A DNA stretch of 64,000 nt from Archangium minus (GTDB taxonomy: Bacteria; Myxococcota; Myxococcia; Myxococcales; Myxococcaceae). The stretch is from positions 6,696,001 through 6,760,000 of the forward strand of contig NZ_CP043494.1 of NCBI RefSeq assembly GCF_044360475.1, in the 5' to 3' direction. The notes under the pieces are model-generated. The model ran no database searches and was not told where the DNA came from. It saw nothing but the letters and a program-made list of their open reading frames with translations. Each line of letters starts with the position of its first letter. Position 1 is the first letter of the stretch. A program made the translations under genes and the position numbers. Positions 8,293 to 17,230 of the stretch are shown here, piece by piece.

Positions 8293-9960
8293 ATGCGCTC
8301 CGTATGTCGCCTTGGCGTGTTGTGCACCGTGCTGGCTTCCGCGGTGGCCGCCCATGCGGAGCCGTACGAGCTGTTTGCCATCTATGCGCCCCTCTCCGAG
8401 TCGGGGCGTCCCATCGAGCTTCCACTGACGAAGGGCTCCACGCTGCCGGATGGCAGTGAGAGCCACCGCCTGGATCGGATCATCGCCCGTTTCCATGCGG
8501 ACGCCCTCTCTGCGACCACGATGGTCGCCTTCTCGAAGTTCGTCTTCCACGTGAGCGTCGGGGACAAGACCTTCGAGGACGTAAGGCTCGAGATGGGCGA
8601 GCTCGAGAAGAATCCGGCCCGGGAGATTCCCTTGCTGGTCTGGCGGGGAGATGGGCAGCGGGAAGCCCTAGCCCGGGTGAGGATCGAGGTGCAGTCCATC
8701 TACACGGCGGCCTTCCTGTGTCTCCAGGAGCAAGAGTTGTTCGTACGCGGCACGCGGGCCGAGCGGGTCGAAATCTCGGAAGCGCTCGTACCGAAGGCAT
8801 GCGAGAAGAAGCCGCCGGAGGCGTGCAAGGAGACTCGGACTCTCCTCCTCGCGGAAGGAGAGGACACCGCCATCCTCTACTCCTTCTGCAAGCGCCCCGG
8901 TGATGTGTTCCTCCATGAGCAGGTGGACTGGGAAAAGCTCGCCAGACCGGTGGATGACACCGCCAGGGCATTGGAGAAATTCCGGTTCGAGGACCTCTCC
9001 GAGACAGGGATGCGCGAGAAGGTCCTGCAGCGGCACAAGATGGCCCTCGTCGAGCGGCTGGCCGCCCAGCTCAACCAGTTCCCGTCGCGCTTCGGGCAGT
9101 CTGTGGTGGACACCACTTCCGAGGGGCACGAGGGCGCGCTCCTCTTCGTCCGTGACGAGTACGCCGTCACCCTCCTCAAGGCCGCAGGCTCCGTGCGGCT
9201 GACGGAGGAAACAGGCGGGGGCGTCAGGCCCCTGGCGGAACAGATGGACCAGGCGTCGGAGGTGATACTCTCGCTCGAGCCCGTCATCTGCTTCCAGTTC
9301 CCGGCGGGCGAGCTGCTGAGGCCCCCGTGGCATGTCGAGCTGGAAGTGGCGGATGCGAAGGCTGACACGGGAACCCGGCGCATCAACATCGAGCTTCTGT
9401 ACCGCGATGGCTGCACCCGGGCGCTGGCGGCGCAATGGAAGGACTACCTGGGCCAGCGGGTGACCCTCCGCATCGTCTTCCGGCTCCCGGAGAGGGAGGA
9501 CCTCGTCATCTACCGGGACGCATTCGACGTCCACAACCTGGGGCTCATCACCATCTTCCCGGTCGCCTCGGAGATCGTCGCGGCGACCCTGAGCTCCTCG
9601 CCGAAGGACATCGAGTCGACGTCCGTCATCCCCATCTCCTGGGCGATGTCGGTCCGGGGAGGGCGGGCCAACTCCTACGCCATCACCTTTCCGTTCATCC
9701 TCGGCGTCAACACCCGCTCTGCCCCCAAGCTGGCCGAGTATGTCGCCCTGGCGCCCTCTGTCTCGGTCATCGCGGGAGGTGAGCAGGAGGCTCCGAGCTT
9801 CGCGTTCGGCATCGGGGTGAACCTGGCCCGCGCCTTCCATTTCGGCTACGCGTGGGCCCCCACTGCTGATGACGGCCAGTATGTCCTCATCGGGGTCTCC
9901 ATCCCCGAGCTGCTCCCGCTGCTCAGCGGGCTCGGGGCGAGCGGGGTCACCGCGCCGTGA
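8293..9960 (+). CDS. Secreted/periplasmic protein of unknown function
   Basis: 555 residues. The ATG at 8293 follows a GGGGGAC stretch and opens a signal peptide (CRLGVLCTVLASAVAAHA, cleavage before EPYEL). The mature protein is mixed alpha/beta with no transmembrane helix; Cys pairs occur around residues 142-196. The last ~130 residues, from about SEIVAATL, have alternating hydrophobic strands and end in LIGVSIPELLPLLSGLG, which could be strands of an outer-membrane-like sheet, but this is not certain. I do not recognise the family. It is the larger of the two genes lying between the tRNA-like fragments, and its base composition is like the rest of the window, unlike its downstream neighbour. 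Confidence 0.7.
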   Translation: MRSVCRLGVLCTVLASAVAAHAEPYELFAIYAPLSESGRPIELPLTKGSTLPDGSESHRLDRIIARFHADALSATTMVAFSKFVFHVSVGDKTFEDVRLEMGELEKNPAREIPLLVWRGDGQREALARVRIEVQSIYTAAFLCLQEQELFVRGTRAERVEISEALVPKACEKKPPEACKETRTLLLAEGEDTAILYSFCKRPGDVFLHEQVDWEKLARPVDDTARALEKFRFEDLSETGMREKVLQRHKMALVERLAAQLNQFPSRFGQSVVDTTSEGHEGALLFVRDEYAVTLLKAAGSVRLTEETGGGVRPLAEQMDQASEVILSLEPVICFQFPAGELLRPPWHVELEVADAKADTGTRRINIELLYRDGCTRALAAQWKDYLGQRVTLRIVFRLPEREDLVIYRDAFDVHNLGLITIFPVASEIVAATLSSSPKDIESTSVIPISWAMSVRGGRANSYAITFPFILGVNTRSAPKLAEYVALAPSVSVIAGGEQEAPSFAFGIGVNLARAFHFGYAWAPTADDGQYVLIGVSIPELLPLLSGLGASGVTAP

Positions 9961-10005
9961 GGCTACGGCGGCTTTTCATTCAAAGCCGAGGCAAGGAGGC
10001 GGATG

Positions 10006-10557
10006 ATGAAGCGAGCGACAAATAGGTGGTTGCTGGCCGCGACGGCAATCAGCTTTCTACTAGCGGTTCTGGCTGTCTATGATTTGACGGCCTTCAAGTG
10101 GGATTACGTGACTGAACCACGGGAAGTCCCCAAGAGCTTTCAAGCCTACGAGGATGGAAAGCACAGGCGATATGAATTGCTCTTTGCCGTGAACGGCGGA
10201 GCGTTTGCCCTCGCCAAGTTGCTTGCCGAAAGGACCAGGCGTCAGTTTGTGGGAAACCTGTCTCTTCCTCACCTGTCCATTGGCATGATCCTGTTTACTG
10301 TCGTCATGGTCGTGGACATTTTCATGTTCGGCCACACCATGCGCACGAAATATTTGCCAGACCAGTTCGCCACGGTGGGAAAAACAGTCCTGGTGCTAAT
10401 CGGTCTTCTCATTTGTGCGGGATGGTTCTTGGTCGCCTGGAACTACGAAGACAAGACGGATACCGATGGTGAGCGTGCTGAAGGTGCTGCGCCATCAAAT
10501 CGCACAGGAGCTAGCCCAGCAGATAAGGGCACCGGGTTGCGCCCCGACATCTCTTGA
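10006..10557 (+). CDS. Small integral membrane protein of unknown function, atypical composition
   Basis: 183 residues. An AGGAGG box lies 6 nt before the ATG at 10006 (the ATG at 10003 is only 3 nt away, so less likely). Hydrophobic segments: WLLAATAISFLLAVLAVY near the N-terminus, a weaker one around LLFAVNGGAFALAKLL, then IGMILFTVVMVVDIFMF and VLVLIGLLICAGWFLVAW; the charged C-terminus is probably cytoplasmic. No family is recognised with confidence. Codon use is visibly less G/C-rich at third positions than in neighbours (for example AAATAGG, TTTCTACTAGC, GATTTG), a sign of recent acquisition. It lies 45 bp after the secreted protein gene and just before the second tRNA-like fragment. Confidence 0.7.
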   Translation: MKRATNRWLLAATAISFLLAVLAVYDLTAFKWDYVTEPREVPKSFQAYEDGKHRRYELLFAVNGGAFALAKLLAERTRRQFVGNLSLPHLSIGMILFTVVMVVDIFMFGHTMRTKYLPDQFATVGKTVLVLIGLLICAGWFLVAWNYEDKTDTDGERAEGAAPSNRTGASPADKGTGLRPDIS

Positions 10558-10647
10558 TGCCGCCGAGACAGTTCCCTCAAGCGGGGGGGGGCGGAGCCGG
10601 GACCGGAGGAGGAGAGCCGTCCTCTGCCACGACGGTGGATCCCTTGA

Positions 10648-10680
10648 CTGGCCAGGGAGACAGGATTTGAACCTGTCTCC
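10648..10680 (-). other. Second tRNA 3'-end-like fragment
   Basis: On the minus strand: a perfect 5-bp T stem with loop (ACAGG TTCAAAT CCTGT), then CTCCCTG, G and CCA. There is no D arm, anticodon arm or matching acceptor 5' strand upstream, so this is a tRNA tail without its body. It is a near-exact direct repeat of 8005-8030, 2.64 kb away, and closes the segment carrying the two uncharacterised genes. It could be one half of an attL/attR-like pair; no integrase is present. Confidence 0.5.
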
Positions 10681-10709
10681 CCTTCCCTGCTGCTCGGAAA
10701 CGCCCGGAC

Positions 10710-13700
10710 TCAGTTCGAGCTTGCCGCCGAGCCGATCGGCTTGACCGCGGGAGCCGGCAACTCCTTCTTCGGCTCCGCCGTCTTCAACTCCACCGCCAGC
10801 GCGTCGACGCCGTGGTAGCCCTTGGCGCTCACGTCGCCGCCCCGGAAGAGTGCCCAGCCCTGGAGCTGGCCCGGCATGAAGGAGCGGGTCATGTGCCACA
10901 GCTGCGGGCCGCTGTTGGCCAGGTAGAGGTAGAGCATCCGCTTCGGGTTCCACGGGTTGGGCAGCGCCACCGCGAGCCCGTCATCCGAGCGCCCATACGT
11001 CTTCCCCTGCCAGCGGAAGAACCGGCGGCCGATCTCCACCGGCAGCTTCTTCTCTGCGGCCAGCCGCGCCACCAGCCCGTTGTCCTCGGCGCCGCCGAGC
11101 ACAAACAGATCGCTGCTCGCCAGCTGCGCATCCGTCACCTCGGCATCCGGCTCGAGCGGCGCGAGCTGGTCCGTGAAGACATCCGCCACGACATCGCGGA
11201 AGTTCAGGGTCAGTGTGCGATCCGCCTCCACTCCGCGGGCAGTACCGTGGACGAAGAGCAGCTGACTGAAGTCGTCCAGTGCGTTGGAGAACACCTGGAA
11301 GTGCTCGCGCGGCACGGGGATGTCGTTGGACGGGTTGAACACCACGCGCACGGGCTGCTCGGCCACGTGGAAGGAGAAGGAGTCGCTCGCGCCCTTCACC
11401 TCCACGCGCTCCAGCGTCGAGCCCTTGGCGGAGACGAGCTCCACCGCGGTGACGAAGTGGTAGGGCTTACCGCCCTGCTCCACCTTGAGCGTCACGTCGT
11501 AGCCGTCCTTGGCCTTCGTGGCGCTCGCGGTGATACGCGGCTCGGGCAGGCCGCCGCGATCCACCCACTGGGAAATGAAGGGCTTGAGATCCCTCCCCGC
11601 GGCCTCCGAGGCCGTGCGCACGAAGTCCGCCGTGGTGATGTTCTTGTTGGCGTAGCGCTCGTGGACGGTGCCCATCACCTTCGAGAAGGCCTTGTTGCCG
11701 AGCAGCAGCCGCAGCTGGTGCAGCAGGAAGGTGCCCTTGATGCGAGGAATCGCGTAGGTGCCGTAGCGGCTGTACGAGGTGCGTGCGGCCACGGGCACCA
11801 CGTCCTCCTCGCGCGAGGTGAGGTACAGGTAGCGGCTGTTGAGCTCCGCCAGGGCATCGCGCTGCAGATCGAAGGCCTTGTCCGCGGAGTCCGGCAGCTT
11901 GTTGAGCTGGATCCAGTAGGCGGCCGTGCCACTCACGAGCCAGTTCTCGCCATCCGTGGCGGGGAACACGGTGTTGGCCCACAGGAGCTTCTTGTCGAAG
12001 CCGAGGGCGTCCTTGATCTTGGCGGTATCCCGCTTCGCCGCAGCGGCCTTCTCCTCCTTCGCGAGGGCCTTGGCGCGAGCGGCCTTGAGCTTATCGGCGA
12101 CGAAGATGGGGCTGAAGGTGGTGTAGCCGAGCGTCAGATGGGCCGAGGCGCCCGGGAGGTCCTGGATCCACCGGCCGCCCACCATCTTCTCGCGCAGGGT
12201 CGTCTTGCCGTAATGGGCGAGGAACATGAGCCGGCTGGCCATCTCGCCGGTGGTGATCTTCCCGTCGCAGGCGTGGGGCCGGTTGATGGGGCTGGAGGCC
12301 AGCATGCGGATGGCGTTGTCCAGGTCGATGCCGCCCTTGCCGTACTGCTCGAAGTACTTCTGGAAGGCGATGTCCCGGTTCCAGGTGTTGAAGGCCAGGT
12401 CCACGGGCGCGTTCTGGGGGTTGGGGATGTATTCCTTACGAACCTCGAGGTCCCGGTTGTTGTTGTTGGCCCAGATGAAGTCCTTGAGGTTTCCCGGGGT
12501 GTCGGCGGCATGGCCCTTGCTGCCGGTGCGCCACAGCTTCGTCTTCTTCGTGCCGAGCGTGAAGCAAGCGCCCTCGCCCGTCTTGGCGTCCGCCAGGGTC
12601 CAGTCGTTGGTGTAGAGGCCGTTGTTGCGCTCCTTCAGGATGCGCGTCACGTCCTCGATGGACGAGGCGTACTGGGCCGCCTTGCGGATGCGGTTGCTCT
12701 GGGGCGTGCCATCGGGATCGAAGGGCGTCTGGCCCACCGTGGTCTCTCCGATGACGATCCCCGCGTCGTTGATGAACCAGTCCGCGCCGCTGTGAATACC
12801 GCCCGGGAAGGTCTGCATGATGAAGCGGTGGCCGCGGGTGGGCTGCACGTCCAGCATCACGTCCCAGTGGACGCCCGTGTAGCCGTTCCACATAAAGATC
12901 TGCCCCATGATGAACTGGCCATCCTTGGTGGCCGAGCGGGTGGCCACGAAGGACGAGCAGTGATCACCCTCCCCCGCCCGGGCCGTCTCGTCCTCGGCCT
13001 TGAGGAAGGAGCGCCCGGTGAGCGACGTGGCGCTCACGCGGTTGGCGTCCTCGAGCTGACCCAGGTCCACCGCCGAGTTGAGCGAGGCGATGTCCAGCAC
13101 ATCCAGCTCGCGGTCCTTGAACTTCACGCCGGCCTTGTTGACGCCGTCGGCGATGCCCTTCATTTCCTCGAGGTACTCGGGGTCGTACTTGCGCAGGAAG
13201 AGCGAGTCGGTGAGCAGCCGCACCTGGGACCAGCCATTGACGGCGTCCTGGCGGTTCTTCTGGATGCCCAGCTTCTCCATGTAGCGGACGATGTCTTCGG
13301 CCACGAGCTGGCCGTACTGCTGGCCGCGCTCATAGGGCTCGCCCTCGATGTGGATGTACTTCCACCCGCCGTCGTCGTAGCGGAAGCCCTTGCCGGCCCA
13401 GCGCACGGACTCCATGGGGATGTAGGCGGTGATGTCGTCCACCTCCTCCAGGCGCACGTCATCGACCCAGGCGGAGCCGGTGGCCTTGCCGTTGCGGCCC
13501 AGGTGCACCTGCACGCGATCCGAGGCCTGGATGGCGAAGAAGAGCACCGAGACGCGGCCGTCCTGGTCCGCGCCCTGGGTGGGCGAGCAGTTGGTGAAGG
13601 GGAAGCTCTTCATCGACAGGCAGGCGCCGATCGCCGTGGGGTAGCGCGCCTGGGGATCGGCCTGCACGCCTCGGGTGCGCACCCACGCGCTCAAGCGGTA

Positions 13701-13991
13701 GAGGCGGCCCACCTGGAGCTTCACGGGCTCGGACTGGACGGTGGTCTCGGCGCCGCTGGCTGGGTTCTCGATGAAGAGCCCCCGCGCGCCCTCGGCCTTG
13801 CCGTCCGGGCTGGAGGTCACCTTGCCCTCACCCGTCGCGGTCCAGCCGGTGGGATGTCCCGAGGAGGCCAGTGACTCGAAGCCTGCATTGGTCACGGGCA
13901 CCTGCGCAGCCCATGAGGCTGGCGAGTGGAGCGCTCCGGCGGTGAGCAGCAGTGCGCCGAGGAATCGCGAGGTCATTCGGAGAGGGGTCAT
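10710..13991 (-). CDS. Secreted C45-type autoproteolytic hydrolase/acyltransferase fused to an M1-peptidase-like domain
   Basis: 1093 residues, started at the ATG at 13991 because GGAAGGAC lies just upstream and a signal peptide follows (SRFLGALLLTAGALHSPASW). Domains: a carbohydrate-binding-like beta domain (~35-195, NAGFESLASSGHPTGW ... AWVDDVRLEEV); a C45/phospholipase-B-like Ntn hydrolase (~205-650) opened by HIEGEPYERGQQYGQL, with the likely nucleophile Cys ~345 in GEGDHCSSFVAT, after which the family self-cleaves; then a region resembling the second half of an M1 aminopeptidase (~690-830: WLVSGTAAYW, YAIPRIKGTFLLHQLRLLLG) without the HExxH zinc motif. The last ~250 residues are beta-rich. 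Family members hydrolyse or transfer acyl groups on amide or ester substrates; the substrate here is unknown. It is transcribed alone. Confidence 0.75.
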   Translation of the reverse strand: MTPLRMTSRFLGALLLTAGALHSPASWAAQVPVTNAGFESLASSGHPTGWTATGEGKVTSSPDGKAEGARGLFIENPASGAETTVQSEPVKLQVGRLYRLSAWVRTRGVQADPQARYPTAIGACLSMKSFPFTNCSPTQGADQDGRVSVLFFAIQASDRVQVHLGRNGKATGSAWVDDVRLEEVDDITAYIPMESVRWAGKGFRYDDGGWKYIHIEGEPYERGQQYGQLVAEDIVRYMEKLGIQKNRQDAVNGWSQVRLLTDSLFLRKYDPEYLEEMKGIADGVNKAGVKFKDRELDVLDIASLNSAVDLGQLEDANRVSATSLTGRSFLKAEDETARAGEGDHCSSFVATRSATKDGQFIMGQIFMWNGYTGVHWDVMLDVQPTRGHRFIMQTFPGGIHSGADWFINDAGIVIGETTVGQTPFDPDGTPQSNRIRKAAQYASSIEDVTRILKERNNGLYTNDWTLADAKTGEGACFTLGTKKTKLWRTGSKGHAADTPGNLKDFIWANNNNRDLEVRKEYIPNPQNAPVDLAFNTWNRDIAFQKYFEQYGKGGIDLDNAIRMLASSPINRPHACDGKITTGEMASRLMFLAHYGKTTLREKMVGGRWIQDLPGASAHLTLGYTTFSPIFVADKLKAARAKALAKEEKAAAAKRDTAKIKDALGFDKKLLWANTVFPATDGENWLVSGTAAYWIQLNKLPDSADKAFDLQRDALAELNSRYLYLTSREEDVVPVAARTSYSRYGTYAIPRIKGTFLLHQLRLLLGNKAFSKVMGTVHERYANKNITTADFVRTASEAAGRDLKPFISQWVDRGGLPEPRITASATKAKDGYDVTLKVEQGGKPYHFVTAVELVSAKGSTLERVEVKGASDSFSFHVAEQPVRVVFNPSNDIPVPREHFQVFSNALDDFSQLLFVHGTARGVEADRTLTLNFRDVVADVFTDQLAPLEPDAEVTDAQLASSDLFVLGGAEDNGLVARLAAEKKLPVEIGRRFFRWQGKTYGRSDDGLAVALPNPWNPKRMLYLYLANSGPQLWHMTRSFMPGQLQGWALFRGGDVSAKGYHGVDALAVELKTAEPKKELPAPAVKPIGSAASSN

Positions 13992-14279
13992 GTCCTTCCC
14001 GGAGTGTGGTGGGAAATGAAGGGTCCGCGTACTTCTCCCGCTCCGCCCCCCCGACCGTCAACCGATGGCCGGACTTGGGGTCCGAAGGACTGATGGAACG
14101 AGAACCCGCGAGAGCAAGTACCCGGTTTCACTTGGTAATCCGTGGGAGTGGAGCGCCGCCGCGGGTAGGACGAGCCCTCCCCCACGCGTCAAGTTCTATC
14201 GCACCGCCTGCCAGGAGACCTGGCCAGCTTCGACGGATTACTTTGGCCAGGAACAATTTCGGGTCATGCTGTATCGCGA

Positions 14280-15818
14280 GTGCGTTCTACATCCTGGATC
14301 ATCCTGTGGCTGTGCGCCGGCTGCACCGCGCACGTTGTACCCACCGTCGCCCCGTCGAACGTGGCGGCTCCGTCCTTAGAGGCCTCGGCGTCTCCTGGCT
14401 CGGCCGCCGGCCAGCCTGACGCGGTGCCTTCGCAGGAGAACGGGGCGTCACAGCCTCCGAAGCTCCCGGAAGCCGTGACGCAGGTGGTCGAGCACAATGA
14501 CGCGGCCCTCCAGGCCTCCGCCGACGACAGCGGCGAGGACGAGGGGGAAGAGGATGAGCCGGCGGACGCCTCGGATGCGGATGAGGGCGAGGCTCAGGAG
14601 GTCCAGGCAGCGACGGGCGAGGTTCCCACGGGGCCGCTGTACACCGCGGAGCTGTCGGACGAGCAGTTGACGGAGATGTGGAAGAAGGATCCTGCCTCCC
14701 TCGGCTCCATCTCCGTGGGGTTCGTCGAGAGCGGCCGGATGGTGAATGCCGAGCGCTTTCCCGCGGGGGATGATTGGATCGTGGTCTCGCCCGAGCTGGC
14801 GTGGGGCACCCGCGAGACGCTGGACTACATCGCCAAGGCCATCCGCGAGGTGCGAGCCGCGTATCCGAAGGCTCCCCCGCTCCGGGTGAACCAGCTCAGC
14901 TCCCGCGAGGGCGGCTACCTGCGGCCCCACAAGAGCCACCAGAACGGCCGGGACGTGGACCTGGGCTTCTACTACCCCACCGCCGAGCCCATCCGGGTGC
15001 GCGAGCGCGAGAAGCACATCGACCTCGAGCTGAACTGGGCCCTCATCAAGGCGCTCGCCGTGCACACCGACGTGCAGATGATCCTCGTGGACAAGCGCGT
15101 CCAGAAGGTCCTGTACGAGTACGCGCTGCGCAAGGGCGAGAACAAGGAGTGGGTGGACTCGCTCTTCCACGCCGGAGCGAAGTCCCTCATCAAGCACGCG
15201 CGCGGCCACCGCGACCACTTCCACGTGCGGTTCTACAACCCGCGCGCCCAGGAACTGGGACGGCGGATCGCCCCGCTGCTCGCGCTGCAGCCCGACAAGA
15301 ACATCCAGATGCACCGGGTTCGCTCGGGTGACACGCTCGGCGCCATCGCGCTGCGCTACGGCTCCAGCGTGCAGAGCATCAAGAAGGCCAACCGGATGCG
15401 CAGCACCTTCCTGCGCCTCGGCCAGGTGCTCGCGGTGCCCCTGCGGGGCCCCTGCACCCGCTGCCCGGTGCCCCCTCCCCTCGTCGTTCCTCCTCGGCGG
15501 ATGCCGCCCGAGGTCGTCGAGCAGGCGCCTGCCGTGGCCGCGAAGCCGGCTTCCGAGACCGCTCCGGCGCCGGCGTCGGTGGAGGTCACCCTGCAGGCTC
15601 CGGCCGCCGCGACGCCTCCTCCCGCCTCGGAGCAGCCCGCCATGGCCGCGCAGCCCGAGAACACGGGCGGCAGCGAGCCGGCGAGCGCCGACAACGCGCC
15701 CGAGACGAAGCCCGAGGCCCCCGAGCTGCCTCGGGAGGCGCCCGCGGGTGCGAGCCTGCCGGCGGTGACGCACACCTCGGCGTCGATCCTGCCGGTGATG
15801 CCGTTGCTGAAGCGGTAG
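14280..15818 (+). CDS. Penicillin-insensitive murein endopeptidase (MepA-like) with LysM domain
   Basis: 512 residues from a GTG start at 14280; the first residues form a lipoprotein-like signal (IILWLCAGC), with a non-canonical Cys at the -3 position. A Pro/Ala/Glu-rich acidic linker (~20-115) leads to a MepA/M74-type domain (~115-335) with zinc-site motifs SHQNGRDVDLGFYY and HARGHRDHFHVRF. Next comes one LysM repeat (~342-390, HRVRSGDTLGAIALRYGSS), then a low-complexity Pro/Ala tail of about 120 residues. MepA enzymes cut D-Ala-meso-DAP cross-links in peptidoglycan; LysM holds the enzyme on the wall. It is divergent from the C45 gene and ends at a strong hairpin. The long disordered tail is unusual for the family. 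Confidence 0.9.
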   Translation: MRSTSWIILWLCAGCTAHVVPTVAPSNVAAPSLEASASPGSAAGQPDAVPSQENGASQPPKLPEAVTQVVEHNDAALQASADDSGEDEGEEDEPADASDADEGEAQEVQAATGEVPTGPLYTAELSDEQLTEMWKKDPASLGSISVGFVESGRMVNAERFPAGDDWIVVSPELAWGTRETLDYIAKAIREVRAAYPKAPPLRVNQLSSREGGYLRPHKSHQNGRDVDLGFYYPTAEPIRVREREKHIDLELNWALIKALAVHTDVQMILVDKRVQKVLYEYALRKGENKEWVDSLFHAGAKSLIKHARGHRDHFHVRFYNPRAQELGRRIAPLLALQPDKNIQMHRVRSGDTLGAIALRYGSSVQSIKKANRMRSTFLRLGQVLAVPLRGPCTRCPVPPPLVVPPRRMPPEVVEQAPAVAAKPASETAPAPASVEVTLQAPAAATPPPASEQPAMAAQPENTGGSEPASADNAPETKPEAPELPREAPAGASLPAVTHTSASILPVMPLLKR

Positions 15819-15828
15819 AGGTGTGAGT

Positions 15829-15872
15829 GGGAGCGGAGCGGGAGCGCGGGGACACCGCGCTCCCCCGCTCCC
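15829..15872. terminator. Nested hairpin between convergent genes, probable terminator
   Basis: An inner 10-bp perfect stem (15840-15849 with 15855-15864, loop GGACA) is extended by an outer 8-bp stem (15829-15836 with 15865-15872) across a 3-nt bulge. It sits between the MepA-like gene (plus) and the HMG-CoA lyase gene (minus). No T-run follows. Confidence 0.55.
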
Positions 15873-15884
15873 GAGTGACGCGGA

Positions 15885-16829
15885 TCAGGTTTGAGCCCGA
15901 CGGCTCGCCTTCTTCTCGCGCTCGCCCAAGGCCGCCTGGAGGAACTTCCCCGCCAGCTTCCGGCCGATGAGCTCCTGGGCGACCATGCCCGCCTCAACCA
16001 GCTTGTCGAGGTTGATGCCCGTCTGCACGCCCATGCCGTGGAGCATGTAGACGATGTCCTCGGTGGCCAGGTTTCCGGCCGCGCCTGGGGCGTAGGGGCA
16101 ACCGCCCAGCCCGCCGATGCTGGCGTCGAACGTCGTCACGCCCATCTGGAGGCCCACCAGCGCGTTCGCCAGCGCCGTGCCGCGCGTGTCGTGCAGGTGC
16201 AGCGCCAGCTTCTCCACCGGGATGTACTCGAGCAGCGCGGAGAGGATGGCGTCCGTCTGCCTCGGCGTCCCCACGCCAATCGTGTCACCCAGGCTGAGCT
16301 GGTAGATGCCGCCGTCCACCAGCGCGCGGCTGATCTCCACCACGCGCGACACAGGCACCTCGTTCTCGTAGGGGCAGCCCCACACCGTGGACAGGTAGCC
16401 GCGCACCCGCAGCCCCGCCTTCAGGGCCGCCTCGGTGGTCTGCCTGGCCTCGGCTACTGCCTCGGCGATGCTCTTGTTGATGTTCTTCTTCGAGTGGGCC
16501 TCGGACGCGGAGATGAAGACCGCCGCCTCCTCCAGGCCCGCCTCCTTGGCGCGCGACAGGCCCTTGAGGTTGGGCACCAGCGCCGAGAAGGTGACGCCCT
16601 CACGCCGTCCCACCAGACGCAGCAGCTCCTCCGCGTCCGCGAGCTGGGGAATCCACTTCGGGGACACGAAGGACGTGACCTCGATGCGCTTCTCCCCTGC
16701 GGCGATCAGCGCCTCGATGAGCCGCGCCTTGTCGCGCGTGGGCAACGTGCGCAGCTCGTTCTGCAGGCCGTCGCGAGGGCCGACCTCGTAGATGTCGACC
16801 CGCTCCGGCAGCCTGCCGAGCCCTGTCAC
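15885..16829 (-). CDS. Hydroxymethylglutaryl-CoA lyase
   Basis: 314 residues from the GTG at 16829, which overlaps the upstream stop codon as GTGA; a GTG at 16859 with an AGGA box would add ten residues. HMG-CoA lyase cleaves HMG-CoA to acetoacetate and acetyl-CoA, the last step of leucine breakdown. Hallmarks seen: EVGPRDGLQNE near the start, LALHLHDTRGTALAN (metal-binding HxH), and GGLGGCPYAPGAAGN with the catalytic Cys. Length matches the family. It is the last gene of a tight minus-strand run with a B12-binding mutase chain and the mutase catalytic chain, so acyl-CoA catabolism is the likely context. In myxobacteria HMG-CoA is also a source of isovaleryl-CoA for iso-fatty acids (known pathway), so a link to lipid supply is possible but inferred. 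Confidence 0.92.
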   Translation of the reverse strand: MTGLGRLPERVDIYEVGPRDGLQNELRTLPTRDKARLIEALIAAGEKRIEVTSFVSPKWIPQLADAEELLRLVGRREGVTFSALVPNLKGLSRAKEAGLEEAAVFISASEAHSKKNINKSIAEAVAEARQTTEAALKAGLRVRGYLSTVWGCPYENEVPVSRVVEISRALVDGGIYQLSLGDTIGVGTPRQTDAILSALLEYIPVEKLALHLHDTRGTALANALVGLQMGVTTFDASIGGLGGCPYAPGAAGNLATEDIVYMLHGMGVQTGINLDKLVEAGMVAQELIGRKLAGKFLQAALGEREKKASRRAQT

Positions 16830-17230
16830 GCGCGGGCCGCGATGTTGGTTCGTATCCACTGGACGATGTCCTGCGTCGAGCTACCGGGTGTGAAGATCTC
16901 CGTCACCCCCAGGGTCTTGAGCTTGGGGATGTCGTCGTCCGGGATGATGCCTCCGCCGAACACCGCGATGTCCATCGCGTTGCTCTTCTTCAGCAGATCG
17001 ATCACCGCCGGGAAGAGCGTCATATGCGCTCCCGACATGATGGACATGCCGATCGCGTCGACGTCCTCCTGGATGGCGGCGTTGACGATCATCTCGGGCG
17101 TCTGGTGCAACCCCGTGTAGATGACCTCCATGCCCGCGTCGCGCAAGGCCCGAGCGATGATCTTCGCTCCGCGGTCGTGACCATCCAGGCCCGGCTTGGC
17201 CACCAGAATTCGTAGCTTCCTCTCAGCCAT
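16826..17230 (-). CDS. Cobalamin-binding chain of methylmalonyl-CoA mutase type
   Basis: 134 residues from the ATG at 17230. It is a free-standing B12-binding domain: KPGLDGHDRGAKIIARAL contains the DxHxxG motif whose His becomes the lower cobalt ligand, followed by IGMSIMSGAHM and VFGGGIIPDDD, which form the nucleotide-tail pocket. In most bacteria this domain is fused to the C-terminus of the mutase; here, as in many archaea, it is a separate gene, and the catalytic chain is encoded at 18053-19948 in the same run. It overlaps the methyltransferase gene upstream by 8 bp and the lyase gene downstream by 4 bp, so translation is probably coupled. Confidence 0.92.
   Translation of the reverse strand: MAERKLRILVAKPGLDGHDRGAKIIARALRDAGMEVIYTGLHQTPEMIVNAAIQEDVDAIGMSIMSGAHMTLFPAVIDLLKKSNAMDIAVFGGGIIPDDDIPKLKTLGVTEIFTPGSSTQDIVQWIRTNIAARA

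Noticed and set aside
10812..13874. Very long open frame on the strand opposite the C45-like gene
   Set aside because: It is a mirror of a high-GC coding region; it has no recognisable domain and is very rich in His, Arg, Gly and Ala as expected for antisense frames.
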